From Ignavibacteriales bacterium (GTDB lineage: Bacteria > Bacteroidota > Ignavibacteria > Ignavibacteriales > Ignavibacteriaceae), in assembly GCA_016709155.1 (NCBI GenBank), contig JADJEI010000001.1, forward strand, positions 620,001 to 684,000: a stretch of DNA of 64,000 nt, in the 5' to 3' direction. The position numbers were made by a program, and so were the translations under genes. Every line of letters starts with the position of its first letter. Position 1 is the first letter of the stretch. Of the stretch, positions 55,886 through 64,000 are shown piece by piece. The notes beneath the pieces are model-generated. The model saw only the letters and a list, made by a program, of their open reading frames with translations, ran no database searches and was not told the DNA's origin.

Positions 55886-56028
55886 GGGGCTGTCTCAAAA
55901 GTCTCATTTTGTCATCCTGAGCTTGTCGAAGGATGAGCTTGTCGAAGGATGAGCTTGTCGAAGACTGATGGAAGGATGATGGCAATGCCACTCAGTGTGA
56001 CAGTAAAAATTACTTTTGAGAAGGCCTC
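55886..56028. repeat. MITE/REP-like palindromic element with three tandem 16-bp repeats
   Basis: The outer arms GGCTGTCTCAAAAGT (starts at about 55888) and ACTTTTGAGAAGGCC (56012-56026) are inverted with two mismatches. Inside them lie TGTCA (about 55910) and TGACA (about 55999). The core has TGAGCTTGTCGAAGGA at 55918-55933, again at 55934-55949, and a 14-base third copy at 55950-55963. No transposase frame fits inside, so it is non-autonomous. Confidence 0.75.
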
Positions 56029-56080
56029 AAATCAATCATAAATAATCAGTCTGGTCAGCGTACTATTCCTAGTTCCTTTT

Positions 56081-56584
56081 TTAATTAGATGCCGTAACGG
56101 TTACTACTTTATTCGGTGCGTAGTTCCATGCATCACCCTTTTTAGTTTCGTCGTTGTTGGTGCTGTTGCCGTTTGCAAAGATCGTTACTTCGCCGGCAGT
56201 TTCGGGAGCGGTGTATTTGAAATTAAAAACAATTTTACCCTCGCTGAAAGCTCTTGGCATTGTATGAGTTAACTCACCCCCCTTATATCTTAATCCTTCG
56301 CCTTCAATTAGTTTACCGGACGATACAGCTATGTTTGTACCGCCTGTTTTCATCGGACCGCCGAAAATGGTGATGGTATAATCGGCAGTTTCATTTGGTT
56401 TAAGATCAGAAGGACCATCAATAATAACAGTAACTTTAGAGTTTGCATCGCCGTGACAGTCGCAACCCTCGCCATTCTTTTTAGTTGTACCGATTTTACC
56501 TTTCTCTTTCGCGTAAAGGATAAAACTGATCATTACTATAATTAAAAAAACATTAAAAAATATTCTGCGGACATTGTGATTCAT
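56081..56584 (-). CDS. Secreted choice-of-anchor-V-type protein with CxCH motif
   Basis: ATG at 56584 follows AAAGGAAAT and starts a signal/anchor segment (RRIFFNVFLIIVMISFILYA). A longer frame to 56689 runs through a REP palindrome and is rejected. The 167-residue protein has GEGCDCHGD after the signal and a Reeler/Ig-like beta domain (VTVIIDGPSDLKPNETADYT, GGPMKTGGTNIAV, PMRAF-type region near THTMPRAFSEGK, ending VVTVTASN). This matches choice-of-anchor V proteins, which often hold a CxxCH; here it is CxCH, so covalent heme is doubtful. It lacks a T9SS domain. Confidence 0.7.
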   Translation of the reverse strand: MNHNVRRIFFNVFLIIVMISFILYAKEKGKIGTTKKNGEGCDCHGDANSKVTVIIDGPSDLKPNETADYTITIFGGPMKTGGTNIAVSSGKLIEGEGLRYKGGELTHTMPRAFSEGKIVFNFKYTAPETAGEVTIFANGNSTNNDETKKGDAWNYAPNKVVTVTASN

Positions 56585-56658
56585 AAAATTTCCTTTTGAA
56601 TTGTGGTGATTGATTTTACTACAAACAGATAATAAAGTAACGCTGAATAATTGTACCG

Positions 56659-56750
56659 TTGTCATCCTGAGTTTATCGAAGGATGACAATTTAAAATTAT
56701 GTCACATTTCTCGCAAGGGGATGCCTCTGGCAGACAAGCTCAATGTGACA
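56659..56750. repeat. Pair of REP-like palindromes
   Basis: TTGTCATCCT (56659-56668) pairs perfectly with AGGATGACAA (56680-56689) around GAGTTTATCGA, a variant of the GAGCTTGTCGA core seen at 55918. Directly after, TGTCACATT (56700-56708) pairs with AATGTGACA (56742-56750). Both lie between the anchor-V gene and the T9SS cargo gene, which are on the same strand. Confidence 0.75.
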
Positions 56751-56791
56751 GTTTAATATTTTCAGAAAAAATCTTCAGCGTGTTCTTAAAA

Positions 56792-58608
56792 TTATTTAAG
56801 AAGGACCATCTTTTTAGTCTCAACAAAATCGCCGGCTTTAAGTCTATAGTAATAAACACCGCTTGGAAGTGACATTCCTTGCAGCGCTCCGGTATTAAAT
56901 TCAACTTCATAACTGCCGGGAGATTGCTGCTCGTTAACGAGCGTTGCTACTTCATTGCCGAGGATGTCGTACACAAGAAGCCTCTTTCCCAACCCCTCTC
57001 CAAAGGAGAGGGGAGTAGAAATTGTGTAACGAATTATTGTAGTTGGATTAAACGGATTCGGATAATTCTGTCCAAGAGAAAAGAAATAATTGATGAGTTG
57101 ATAGCGGCATCATTATCTTTAGAAAGATTTTTAAGTGTAAAGTTTTCATTTAATTCAATTGGTTCACCATCATCGGGAATATATGCCATAGTGATAGATT
57201 CAATTCCGCTTGTGTACCAAACACCGCCGGGACCGTCATAACTTGTTCCCTCCCCCCAGATCACGTGGTTTGTTCCATCGCTGTCAACTGAGAGACTTAG
57301 ATAATCACCGTATGTAAATTGATAACCATCTGAATTTTTATAAGGCGCACCCGTTTTGCGGTTCGATAATCGCAGTGCACGGCTCCAGGTTTGTCCGCCA
57401 TCAGTTGTGCGGCGATAAAAAGTATTCCAGCCATTTGTGTTTCCATTTTTATTTCCCTGCCAGACTATTCGAAAGTCTCCCGCTGAAATTCCTGATCTAA
57501 TTGATGGAAATGAATTCCATGCATTAACATTATGATGAGAAATTTGTTTACGCTCACTCCAGTTGATTCCATCGGAAGAAGTTTTAATATAAATTTGCTG
57601 AGGTTGGTAGGGAACAAGCCCTGCATTATAAGCTAACATAATCATTCCGTTTTGATCAACAGCAACATCAGCGATTGAAGAATAGAAGCCGTAATAACAT
57701 CCCGGGATGGTATCACAGTTTGGAGCCGCTTGAGAGCTGTCAAGCAAAGTAGTTATCCAACTTGCACCCCCGTCGTAACTGCTGACTAAATTGATATACG
57801 TAACACCGTTATAATCGCCGGGATAATTTACCACAGCAAAATGAACATCACCATTTGGAGCAATCGCTCCCCCGACCTGCATCCACGATCTGCCGTGACT
57901 ATCGCTTGTTTGAATTGGGGTGCTAAACGTTTGACCGTAATCATGCGAGCTGACAAAATAAATTTGATTTTTATTAAAGCCGATATAAACATCTTTGCCG
58001 TCAGGTGAAATAACTAACCACGCATGATCTGTCCACGCCATATTTGGGGCAGCATCAACGGGGGTCGTCCACGTATCACCATGATCCTTGGACTTTGTTA
58101 ATTTAGTTTTCCAATCAGGACCATCGAGCCAAACAGCGTAAATAGTTCCATCATCAGCAACTTGTATTTGAGGGTCAGCTTGCCACTGATGAACCGCTGC
58201 AATAGTTTTATCGCTCCCCCATGTTGCGCCGTTATCGGAAGAGCTTCTGAAAATAATTGAAGATAAAGTCGCAGTAAAACGAGTAGTCAATTGATAAACA
58301 TAATCAGAACTGCGATCAACAGCGGCGTATGGTTCCCAATCATCTTCACCGCTCCAAACGCGCTCGGAATTCCAGCCGGGGGCATAATCAGAGGGTGAGG
58401 AAAATAATTCGATATTTGTTTCCGCTGCAAATGAACGACCGCTCCAGCTTTTCTTTTTCTCACCTTCGGGATTGGATGATTTATTCTTAACTGAAGTCTG
58501 AGAGTTATCCATCTGTATAAAAAAGAATGCCGAAGCGAATGAGATGATAAATAGAAAAACTATTATTTCTTTCAAATGGATATTAAGTTTACCAATCCGC
58601 TTCTTCAT
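56792..58608 (-). pseudogene. T9SS-exported sialidase-like (BNR/Asp-box) protein, one frameshift before the sorting domain
   Basis: The main frame 57034-58608 encodes a signal/anchor (about 15-33) and a six-bladed Asp-box propeller (RSSSDNGATWGSD, KSKDHGDTW, SSHDYGQTF, SSYDGGASW, RRTTDGGQTWSR). The frame changes near 57080-57095; with one more base it continues NYFFSLGQNYPNPFNPTT, then LLVYDILGNEVATLVNE and ends in ETKKMVLLK at 56792, a full T9SS sorting domain (605 residues in all). Asp-box propellers include sialidases, but the Arg triad was not found, so catalysis is uncertain. A palindrome inside the sorting domain (56993-57013) is translated in frame. Confidence 0.75.
56993..57013. repeat. 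In-frame palindromic insertion inside a T9SS sorting domain
   Basis: CCCCTCTCC (56993-57001) pairs perfectly with GGAGAGGGG (57005-57013) around AAA. It is GC-rich in an AT-rich gene and encodes PLSFGEGLG between the conserved IIRYTIS and LLVYDILG strands, where the sorting domain of the gene at 52239-54563 has a shorter loop. Confidence 0.75.
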
Positions 58609-58923
58609 AAAGCCTCTTATAATAAATGTTTTTGATTTGATTGATTATTTTAGCACACTGACTAATAGAAGTAATAAAATAATATTCTATAATTACTTCA
58701 GTTTTTTTATCGTAACCCTAAACTAATCATTATTAAGTTTAGTCTCAATTAACAATGATAGAAATTCTTTTCTTAAATTTGAATTGCGGTTATAGAAATG
58801 ATACATATTCGTAGGGAGAGAATATTCACCATTAATTTAATGGAACTTTTAACAGGTAGTTTTGTAAACATGACTGTGAATATATTTCAATAAAAAATTT
58901 TCAAATTAAATTTGGAGCAACAA
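58609..58923. other. Divergent intergenic region
   Basis: About 315 AT-rich bases between the minus-strand T9SS cargo gene and the plus-strand DUF4139 gene. No frame, repeat or RNA gene was recognised. It should hold both promoters. Confidence 0.4.
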
Positions 58924-60293
58924 ATGAATACGATAATCCTTTTCGCTCTCAGCTTTTTTTCCATCCTAACATTCGCTCAAACTGATGAGCAAAAGTCTAT
59001 TGCAGTAACTGTTTATAATCAGAATCTCGGAGTAGTAAAAGATACCAGAACCTTTGATATCAATTCAGGCATTTCAAAAATATTCTTAACCGATGTAGCA
59101 CAGCAAATTGATCCTACAAGTGTGCACATAAAATTAAATGGCGAAGTACTTGAGCAGAATTATCAGTATGATCTTGTCAGTCTCGATAAAATTCTGATGA
59201 AATATATTGATAAGGATATTCAACTTATAGGCGAGAACAACGAACTGCTTGAAGGTACTTTGCTTGCACCTTATGGCGGACAGTTTGTAATTCGCAAAAA
59301 GGATGGTGGACTAACTTTACTGCCTAATCTCACAAAGTACAGAATAAATGTAGCAGCACTTCCCGAAGGATTAATAACGAAACCAACTTTGGTCTGGACT
59401 GTCAACTCCGAATCATCAGGCAAGCAAGATGTTGAAGTTTCATATCAAACCTCGGGGATGAACTGGCATGCTGAGTATGTTGCTGTCTTAAATGAAACTG
59501 ATACTAAACTTGATCTTAATTCATGGGTGAGTGTCGAAAATAATTCGGGCACAACTTATAAAAACGCAGTCTTAAAACTTGTTGCCGGAGATGTTCATCT
59601 TGTTCAACCAAACTATCCTGATATGAGGATGATGGATGGAATGGTGATGGAAAAATCAATTAGCAATGCACCGCAATTTGAAGAGAAGGAATTTTTTGAA
59701 TATCATATTTACAACCTTCAACGACCTGCAACAATATCCAACAACGAAGTGAAACAAATTTCATTATTCGAAACTCAGAATGTTAGTGTTACAAAAAAAT
59801 ATCTTTTCAGGAGCGGTTACTACAATTATAATTACGGAAATCAATCACAGGGGAAGGTGGCAGTAGTGGTCGAGTTTGAAAACAAAGATAATAATAATCT
59901 GGGGATGCCGATGCCAAAAGGAAAGTGCGGATGTATAAATCAGACGGCGAAACTATTGAATTTATTGGCGACGATATGATTGATGACAATCCAAAGAATG
60001 AAACAATTAAGCTAAAAATTGGTGATGCTTTTGATGTGCTTGCAGAAGAAGTTCAAACTGATTACAAAAAAATAACCGACAGAGTATATGAGCAGGAATG
60101 GGAAATCACTTTGAAGAATCGAAAGAAAGAAGATATAGTTGTTGAAGTTGAAAAAAATATCGGTAATTTTTGGGAAGTATTAAACTCAACTCATACTTAC
60201 GAAAAGAAAGATGCTTCGAGTCTTAGGTTTAAAGTGCCTGTCGGTAAAGACAGTGAGACAAAATTAAAATTCAGAATAAGATATAATTATTAA
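58924..60293 (+). pseudogene. DUF4139 domain secreted protein, one frameshift
   Basis: ATG at 58924 follows GGAG and starts a signal peptide (MNTIILFALSFFSILTFAQ). The frame breaks at the A run 59922-59924; one more A gives MPKGKVRMYKSDGETIEF and a continuous 456-residue protein ending KFRIRYNY. The pattern SIAVTVYNQNLGVVKDTR, WTVNSESSGKQDVEVSYQTS, GMNWHAEYVAVLN and VAVVVEFEN is that of DUF4139 proteins, which are beta-rich and probably periplasmic or surface-located. Their function is not known. It is convergent with the lipoprotein gene. Confidence 0.8.
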
Positions 60294-60301
60294 AACAATT
60301 A

Positions 60302-60329
60302 GTAGAGACGCAGCCCGCTGCGTCTCTAC
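60302..60329. repeat. REP-like hairpin between convergent genes
   Basis: GTAGAGACGCAG (60302-60313) pairs perfectly with CTGCGTCTCTAC (60318-60329) around a four-base CCCG loop. It is GC-rich against an AT-rich background and lies nine bases after the DUF4139 stop and ten before the convergent lipoprotein stop. No T run follows, so a simple intrinsic terminator is less certain than a REP-type element with a terminator effect. Confidence 0.85.
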
Positions 60330-60338
60330 GGATTAATA

Positions 60339-60914
60339 TTACTTTGCAGTTTCTTTATATGTTTTCCACATCGGCAAAAGACTATTTGCTTCTGTCACGT
60401 CTTCCTGTGCAGCAGTTTTGAATTTGAGTTCGCGCGAACCATCTTCCCAAACTATCACCGGGAAGTTTCCATCAGCACCAAGCCACTTGCCATTTGACTC
60501 GATAAATGTTTCATTATAATTTGAAAGGTGATACATAATCGGACTGCAATCACAATTCTTTGTAATGAAGAATCCAATACTGTCAAGATTTTCAAAATTA
60601 AAAGCAACTTCACCCATCAACATTCCGTCTTTTTCAAATAGTTTTTTGCCTGTCACTTTCAATTTTGGATTGTCGTCTTCGAATCTTGTACCGTTCAAGT
60701 AGTCGTCAACAAGTTCACCAAAATCTTTAAAGGAAACATTTTTCCCGTCATCCAACTGCGAAACAATATTGTAAAATAAAATCTTACCACTGCCCGAGCC
60801 ATCTTTATTCACTTTATACGAATACTCTTTGTACTGCGTAGTCAAACATCCTGAAGCAGCAAAAGAAAAAATAATTAATGCTGTAAACAGCGAAGTGCTC
60901 TTGATTAGTTTCAA
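60339..60914 (-). CDS. Lipoprotein of unknown function
   Basis: The 191-residue protein has a signal and lipobox ASGC (Cys about 23). The rest is mixed alpha/beta with a repeated KDGSGSGKILFYN-type strand and a CDC pair (KNCDCSP). No family or catalytic motif was recognised. It is a monocistronic-looking gene convergent with the DUF4139 gene. Confidence 0.7.
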   Translation of the reverse strand: MKLIKSTSLFTALIIFSFAASGCLTTQYKEYSYKVNKDGSGSGKILFYNIVSQLDDGKNVSFKDFGELVDDYLNGTRFEDDNPKLKVTGKKLFEKDGMLMGEVAFNFENLDSIGFFITKNCDCSPIMYHLSNYNETFIESNGKWLGADGNFPVIVWEDGSRELKFKTAAQEDVTEANSLLPMWKTYKETAK

Positions 60915-61060
60915 TTTATAACTCCTATTTGATTAAATATATTTACTGCAAGTTACTTTCTGTAAAATTGAATTCAAACTATTAATTCGAAAATGTTATT
61001 CTCACACTTCTGACAAAACTCTCACATTTCGTTTGACATTTCCCGTTTGGCATTTGACTT

Positions 61061-62074
61061 TCAGAAATATAATCCATACCAGACTCCCGAAGGAGAAATA
61101 CGCACGGCAGGTAGGGGCAGATGAATAAAATTAAATTCACTCTTCAAAAATTTTACGAGTCCGCTGTCTTCACCTATTGGAATTTTAGAAATATCAATAT
61201 CGAGCCCGACGAAAAACTCGTGCCGTCCCCCTTGCGGATCAATACCAATTCCCTTTGCACCATAGCCAAAAGCAATGCCGATCGGTGCAAGCCACTTTGG
61301 ATAACTTGCTTTCAAACTTTCGGGAAAATAATGATAAGGATTAACGCCAAGCCAGAAGGTCATTCCCTCGTAATCGTCAATTATACTTCCCGGCACTTTT
61401 ATATATTTCGCCTGCTTCCAGGCTTCAGATTTATGATAACTAATTTTGGGATGCAATCCGCCAAACAGCTCATTGTTGTTTTGCTGAAGAATGTAAAACC
61501 CCGCCCCAAAAGTATTTGCAAGCACATCCCCCCAGCTATAACCCCACTCAAGAAAAAATCCATCGGAGACTTCAATCTGCATCATCCACAGCCAGCCTGT
61601 TAAAGCACCAAGCAGCACGGAAGAATTACCGGAAACCCCTGACCAGCGATAAGCTTTAGCGGTTAAATCACTGACAAAATATGCATCCATTGCATGACCG
61701 AATTTATCCATCCACCTGTACTTTCTAAAATCTTCTGCAAAGTCAAGTGTGTGCCAGTACGAATGGCGTTGCGTGTACCAAAGATTTTTCAATTGGTTAT
61801 AACCAGCAAAATCAACAACTGCAATAGCACCAAGTACGCTGGCGATTTTATAACCGTTTAAATCATTTTCCCCCCGCCAGATAGTTCCGTCTGATAATTC
61901 TTTTAGAGTGTTTGATGAATAGTAAATTGAAGATCCGGGCTTATACTGAATGCTATCAGTCTCAATAGTTAAAGAATCACCCGCAGGATGTGTAGTTCGA
62001 AGTTCCTGTGCATTTATCAAACTGAAGTTTGATAAAATTAATAGAATCAAGAATGTTTGGTTATAACGCTTCAA
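61061..62074 (-). CDS. DUF2279 (YfiM-like) membrane-associated protein
   Basis: No ATG start is available. TTG at 62074 gives a standard signal peptide (KRYNQTFLILLILSNFSLIN) and 337 residues; another TTG at 62128 adds 18 residues without a purpose. The DUF2279 core is clear: WMDKFGHAMDAYFVSDLTAK, GNSSVLLGALTGWLWMMQIE and SDGFFLEWGYSWGDVLANTFG. The C-terminal part looks beta-rich and ends in GVWYGLYF, suggesting an outer-membrane barrel-like region. Function is unknown. Confidence 0.75.
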   Translation of the reverse strand: MKRYNQTFLILLILSNFSLINAQELRTTHPAGDSLTIETDSIQYKPGSSIYYSSNTLKELSDGTIWRGENDLNGYKIASVLGAIAVVDFAGYNQLKNLWYTQRHSYWHTLDFAEDFRKYRWMDKFGHAMDAYFVSDLTAKAYRWSGVSGNSSVLLGALTGWLWMMQIEVSDGFFLEWGYSWGDVLANTFGAGFYILQQNNNELFGGLHPKISYHKSEAWKQAKYIKVPGSIIDDYEGMTFWLGVNPYHYFPESLKASYPKWLAPIGIAFGYGAKGIGIDPQGGRHEFFVGLDIDISKIPIGEDSGLVKFLKSEFNFIHLPLPAVRISPSGVWYGLYF

Positions 62075-62232
62075 ATTGTTTTTTATAAAAGTGAAATCAA
62101 AAATATTTCCTAAGAATTCTATTAGCAAGATAAAATAAAAAGGATACTTATAATTATTTTATTTAAAAAAATGAATACCATTGGTCGAAAAATTTACTAA
62201 TTTTAATCGAAAGAAATTCAGGAGAAATTGAG

Positions 62233-64000
62233 ATGAATATAAAAAGGTTACTTTTTTCAATTTTAGTTTTTCTGTTTATTCTGAACCCGATAAATAACTT
62301 TGCTCAAGGACCGGGTGAACCGTTTCACCCAATGACTGCACCGGGGGCAAGGGGTATAAGTATTCACTTACATATACTATTTTGGGAAAATCCTGCTGGA
62401 ACAATTTATAATGAAGTTTATTTCAGCGATGACCCTGCTCTTGTTTCTGCGATGGATCCTTCGGTAAAAATACTTGATGGTTATCCTTCAACAGTTTTTG
62501 ATTCAGTTTCACTTAATCTTTATGGACAATTAGAATATTACAAAGCCTACTATTGGAAAGTTGTCGAGTATGATTCATTATCTTTTTCTCCATCACCTAC
62601 CTGGAATTTCACTTCAAGATATAATCCAACGTCTCCAATTTTTTTCTTTGATAATTTTGAAGATGGATTATTGAATTGGACAATTACAAACGAAGGTGGA
62701 GATTGTATCTGGGACCTTTTTAATTTGTCATCAAGACCTTATACCCTGCCTCCATCTGCAACTGGAAATGTTTTAGCTGCAGATGCTGATTATTGTGGCT
62801 CGGGTTCTTCAACCCTGACTACAGCTTCTGTAACATTTCTAACCGAAGGTCTTATTTTTGGTCTTAAAATTGAATGGGACAATGACTGGCAAGCGATCAG
62901 TAACGAGGACTTTGGTTATGTTGACATTAGCACTGATCAGGGAACCACATGGATAAACATAACAACATTTGATCAAGTTGATGTTAGAAATACTCATGAG
63001 GAACATTACTATTATTTTTATACATCCACGAACAATTTTATTCTGAGACTGGTTAGTGTCCAACCTGGCTGGGATTGGTGGTGGGTTGTTGATAATTTTA
63101 AAATTAGTGGTGACGGAGCATTAACCCCTATGCTTCCACCAGGATTGTTGAAAGCCCGGGCTGATACTTCTGACTTAGCAGTTAACCTAACTTGGGGTAG
63201 TGGTTCCAGTCCTGATCCTATTATTGGCTATCGCATTCAAAAGAAAAACGGTCTTCCTACAGATGCTAGCAACTATGTTACGATAGCCGAAACGAACTCG
63301 AGTACTTTTTCATTTATCGATGAAGGTGTTGAACTTAATAAAATTTATACCTATCATATATCCACGCTTTCAGGTCCATCCGGAGGTAGTAGCATATTTA
63401 GCAATGAGGCTACTGCTTACGTTCCGCCGGTTGTCCCTGTTGAGCTTCTATCATTCACTTCTTCCACTGTTGATAATGATATAACTTTGCTTTGGACAAC
63501 TGCGACAGAAATAAATAACTCCGGATTTGAAATTGAAAGAGAACAAGTCTCCAGTCCGCAGTCTGCGGGCAGCAATGGGGAGTGGCAAACAATTGGTTTC
63601 ATTCCCGGACACGGAACCACTTCAGAAAAACAATCTTATTCTTTTAAGGATGAGAATCTTTCTTCGGGAAAATATCTGTACCGATTAAAACAAATTGATT
63701 ATGACGGCAGTTTCGAATACTCAAACACAATTGAAGTTGAAATTACTGCACCGTTAGAATTTTCACTTGAGCAGAATTATCCAAACCCATTTAATCCAAC
63801 AACAAAAATTAAATACACAATTCCCTCTGTCACTCTTCGACAAGCTCAGAGTGACATATTAGTTTCGTTAAAAGTTTTTGATGTTTTAGGAAATGAGGTA
63901 GCAACATTAGTGAATGAATTCAAACCTGCTGGTGAATATAATATAGATTTTACCGCAGTGTCTTTACCAAGTGGTGTGTATTTCTATCAACTAAAAGCTG
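62233..64000 (+). CDS. T9SS-exported protein with MAM/FN3-like domains (cut by window edge)
   Basis: ATG at 62233 follows GGAGAAATTGAG and opens a frame of 589 codons that runs off the window. A signal peptide (about 1-25) precedes an FN3-like segment (about 30-135), a jelly-roll/MAM-like domain (about 140-295, NFEDGLLNWTITNEGGD, STDQGTTWINITTF), an FN3 domain (about 300-395) and the VELLSFTSSTVDNDITLLW domain often placed before sorting signals. The T9SS sorting domain starts with FSLEQNYPNPFNPTTKIKY and continues LKVFDVLGNEVATLVNEF up to the edge. Two palindromes (63556-63568 and 63828-63856) are translated in frame. Confidence 0.85.
   Translation, partial: MNIKRLLFSILVFLFILNPINNFAQGPGEPFHPMTAPGARGISIHLHILFWENPAGTIYNEVYFSDDPALVSAMDPSVKILDGYPSTVFDSVSLNLYGQLEYYKAYYWKVVEYDSLSFSPSPTWNFTSRYNPTSPIFFFDNFEDGLLNWTITNEGGDCIWDLFNLSSRPYTLPPSATGNVLAADADYCGSGSSTLTTASVTFLTEGLIFGLKIEWDNDWQAISNEDFGYVDISTDQGTTWINITTFDQVDVRNTHEEHYYYFYTSTNNFILRLVSVQPGWDWWWVVDNFKISGDGALTPMLPPGLLKARADTSDLAVNLTWGSGSSPDPIIGYRIQKKNGLPTDASNYVTIAETNSSTFSFIDEGVELNKIYTYHISTLSGPSGGSSIFSNEATAYVPPVVPVELLSFTSSTVDNDITLLWTTATEINNSGFEIEREQVSSPQSAGSNGEWQTIGFIPGHGTTSEKQSYSFKDENLSSGKYLYRLKQIDYDGSFEYSNTIEVEITAPLEFSLEQNYPNPFNPTTKIKYTIPSVTLRQAQSDILVSLKVFDVLGNEVATLVNEFKPAGEYNIDFTAVSLPSGVYFYQLKA
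63556..63568. repeat. Short in-frame palindrome in a T9SS cargo gene
   Basis: CCGCAG-T-CTGCGG is a perfect 6+6 bp inverted repeat within a GC-rich stretch encoding SSPQSAGSNG. It lies in the loop between FEIERE and WQTIGFIPGHG. Confidence 0.55.
63828..63856. repeat. REP palindrome inserted in frame in a T9SS sorting domain
   Basis: TGTCACTCT (63828-63836) pairs perfectly with AGAGTGACA (63848-63856) around TCGACAAGCTC, the reverse complement of the GAGCTTGTCGA core of the intergenic element at 55918. It encodes VTLRQAQSDI between IKYTIP and SLKVFDVLG without breaking the frame. Confidence 0.85.

Noticed and set aside
56585..56689. Longer N-terminus for the anchor-V protein
   Set aside because: The extension translates one arm of a REP palindrome, and a clear ribosome site and signal peptide support ATG at 56584.

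Overview
The window looks like chromosomal DNA from an AT-rich Gram-negative bacterium of the Ignavibacteria / Bacteroidota-Chlorobi group. This is inferred from three secreted proteins ending in Ignavibacteria-type type IX secretion (T9SS) sorting domains (QNYPNPFN...YDILG), TonB receptors with an N-terminal carboxypeptidase-like domain, a complete MoxR-Bat operon and a DUF4249-type lipoprotein. No rRNA, tRNA, CRISPR array or intact transposase was seen.

Layout. (1) 1-400: the 5' part of a lexA-like repressor gene, with a sigma70-type promoter and a palindromic operator candidate. (2) 420-17095: a long minus-strand block that looks like a synthase-dependent exopolysaccharide system: fatty-acid hydroxylase, GH9 glucanase (broken), KaiC-like ATPase, TPR plus beta-barrel exporter, processive GT2 synthase, one-TM protein, two tandem proteins with an amidotransferase-like fold fused to a degenerate NodB domain, an FN3 lipoprotein and a PAS/kinase-like/receiver protein. 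This is the best candidate for an undescribed system. (3) 17-29 kb: small transporter-subunit-like protein, PPi-type phosphofructokinase, PcrA/UvrD helicase, a PAS-GAF histidine kinase, then a TonB receptor / DUF4249-like lipoprotein / PEGA-propeller lipoprotein run. (4) 28.6-43 kb: B12-binding mutase subunit, PLP deaminase, KdsB, PlsC, M48 protease, a Cys-rich/YHS metal-binding pair, the MoxR-DUF58-Bat operon and an RlmI-like methyltransferase. (5) 43-64 kb: accessory region with an HAD phosphatase, outer-membrane proteins, a methyltransferase, a second TonB receptor, a decayed integron-integrase-like fragment, T9SS cargo proteins, a 21-nt periodic repeat array and many REP-like palindromes.

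Two themes cross the window. First, at least a dozen genes are split by one- or two-base frameshifts, mostly in short homopolymers, and each reading frame closes exactly after the correction. This suggests residual assembly indels more than true decay, so these genes are described as whole. Second, short palindromic repeats occur between genes and also, in frame, inside T9SS cargo genes. Two unrelated palindromes sit at the same loop of two different sorting domains, which suggests coding palindromic elements comparable in principle to those of Rickettsia.
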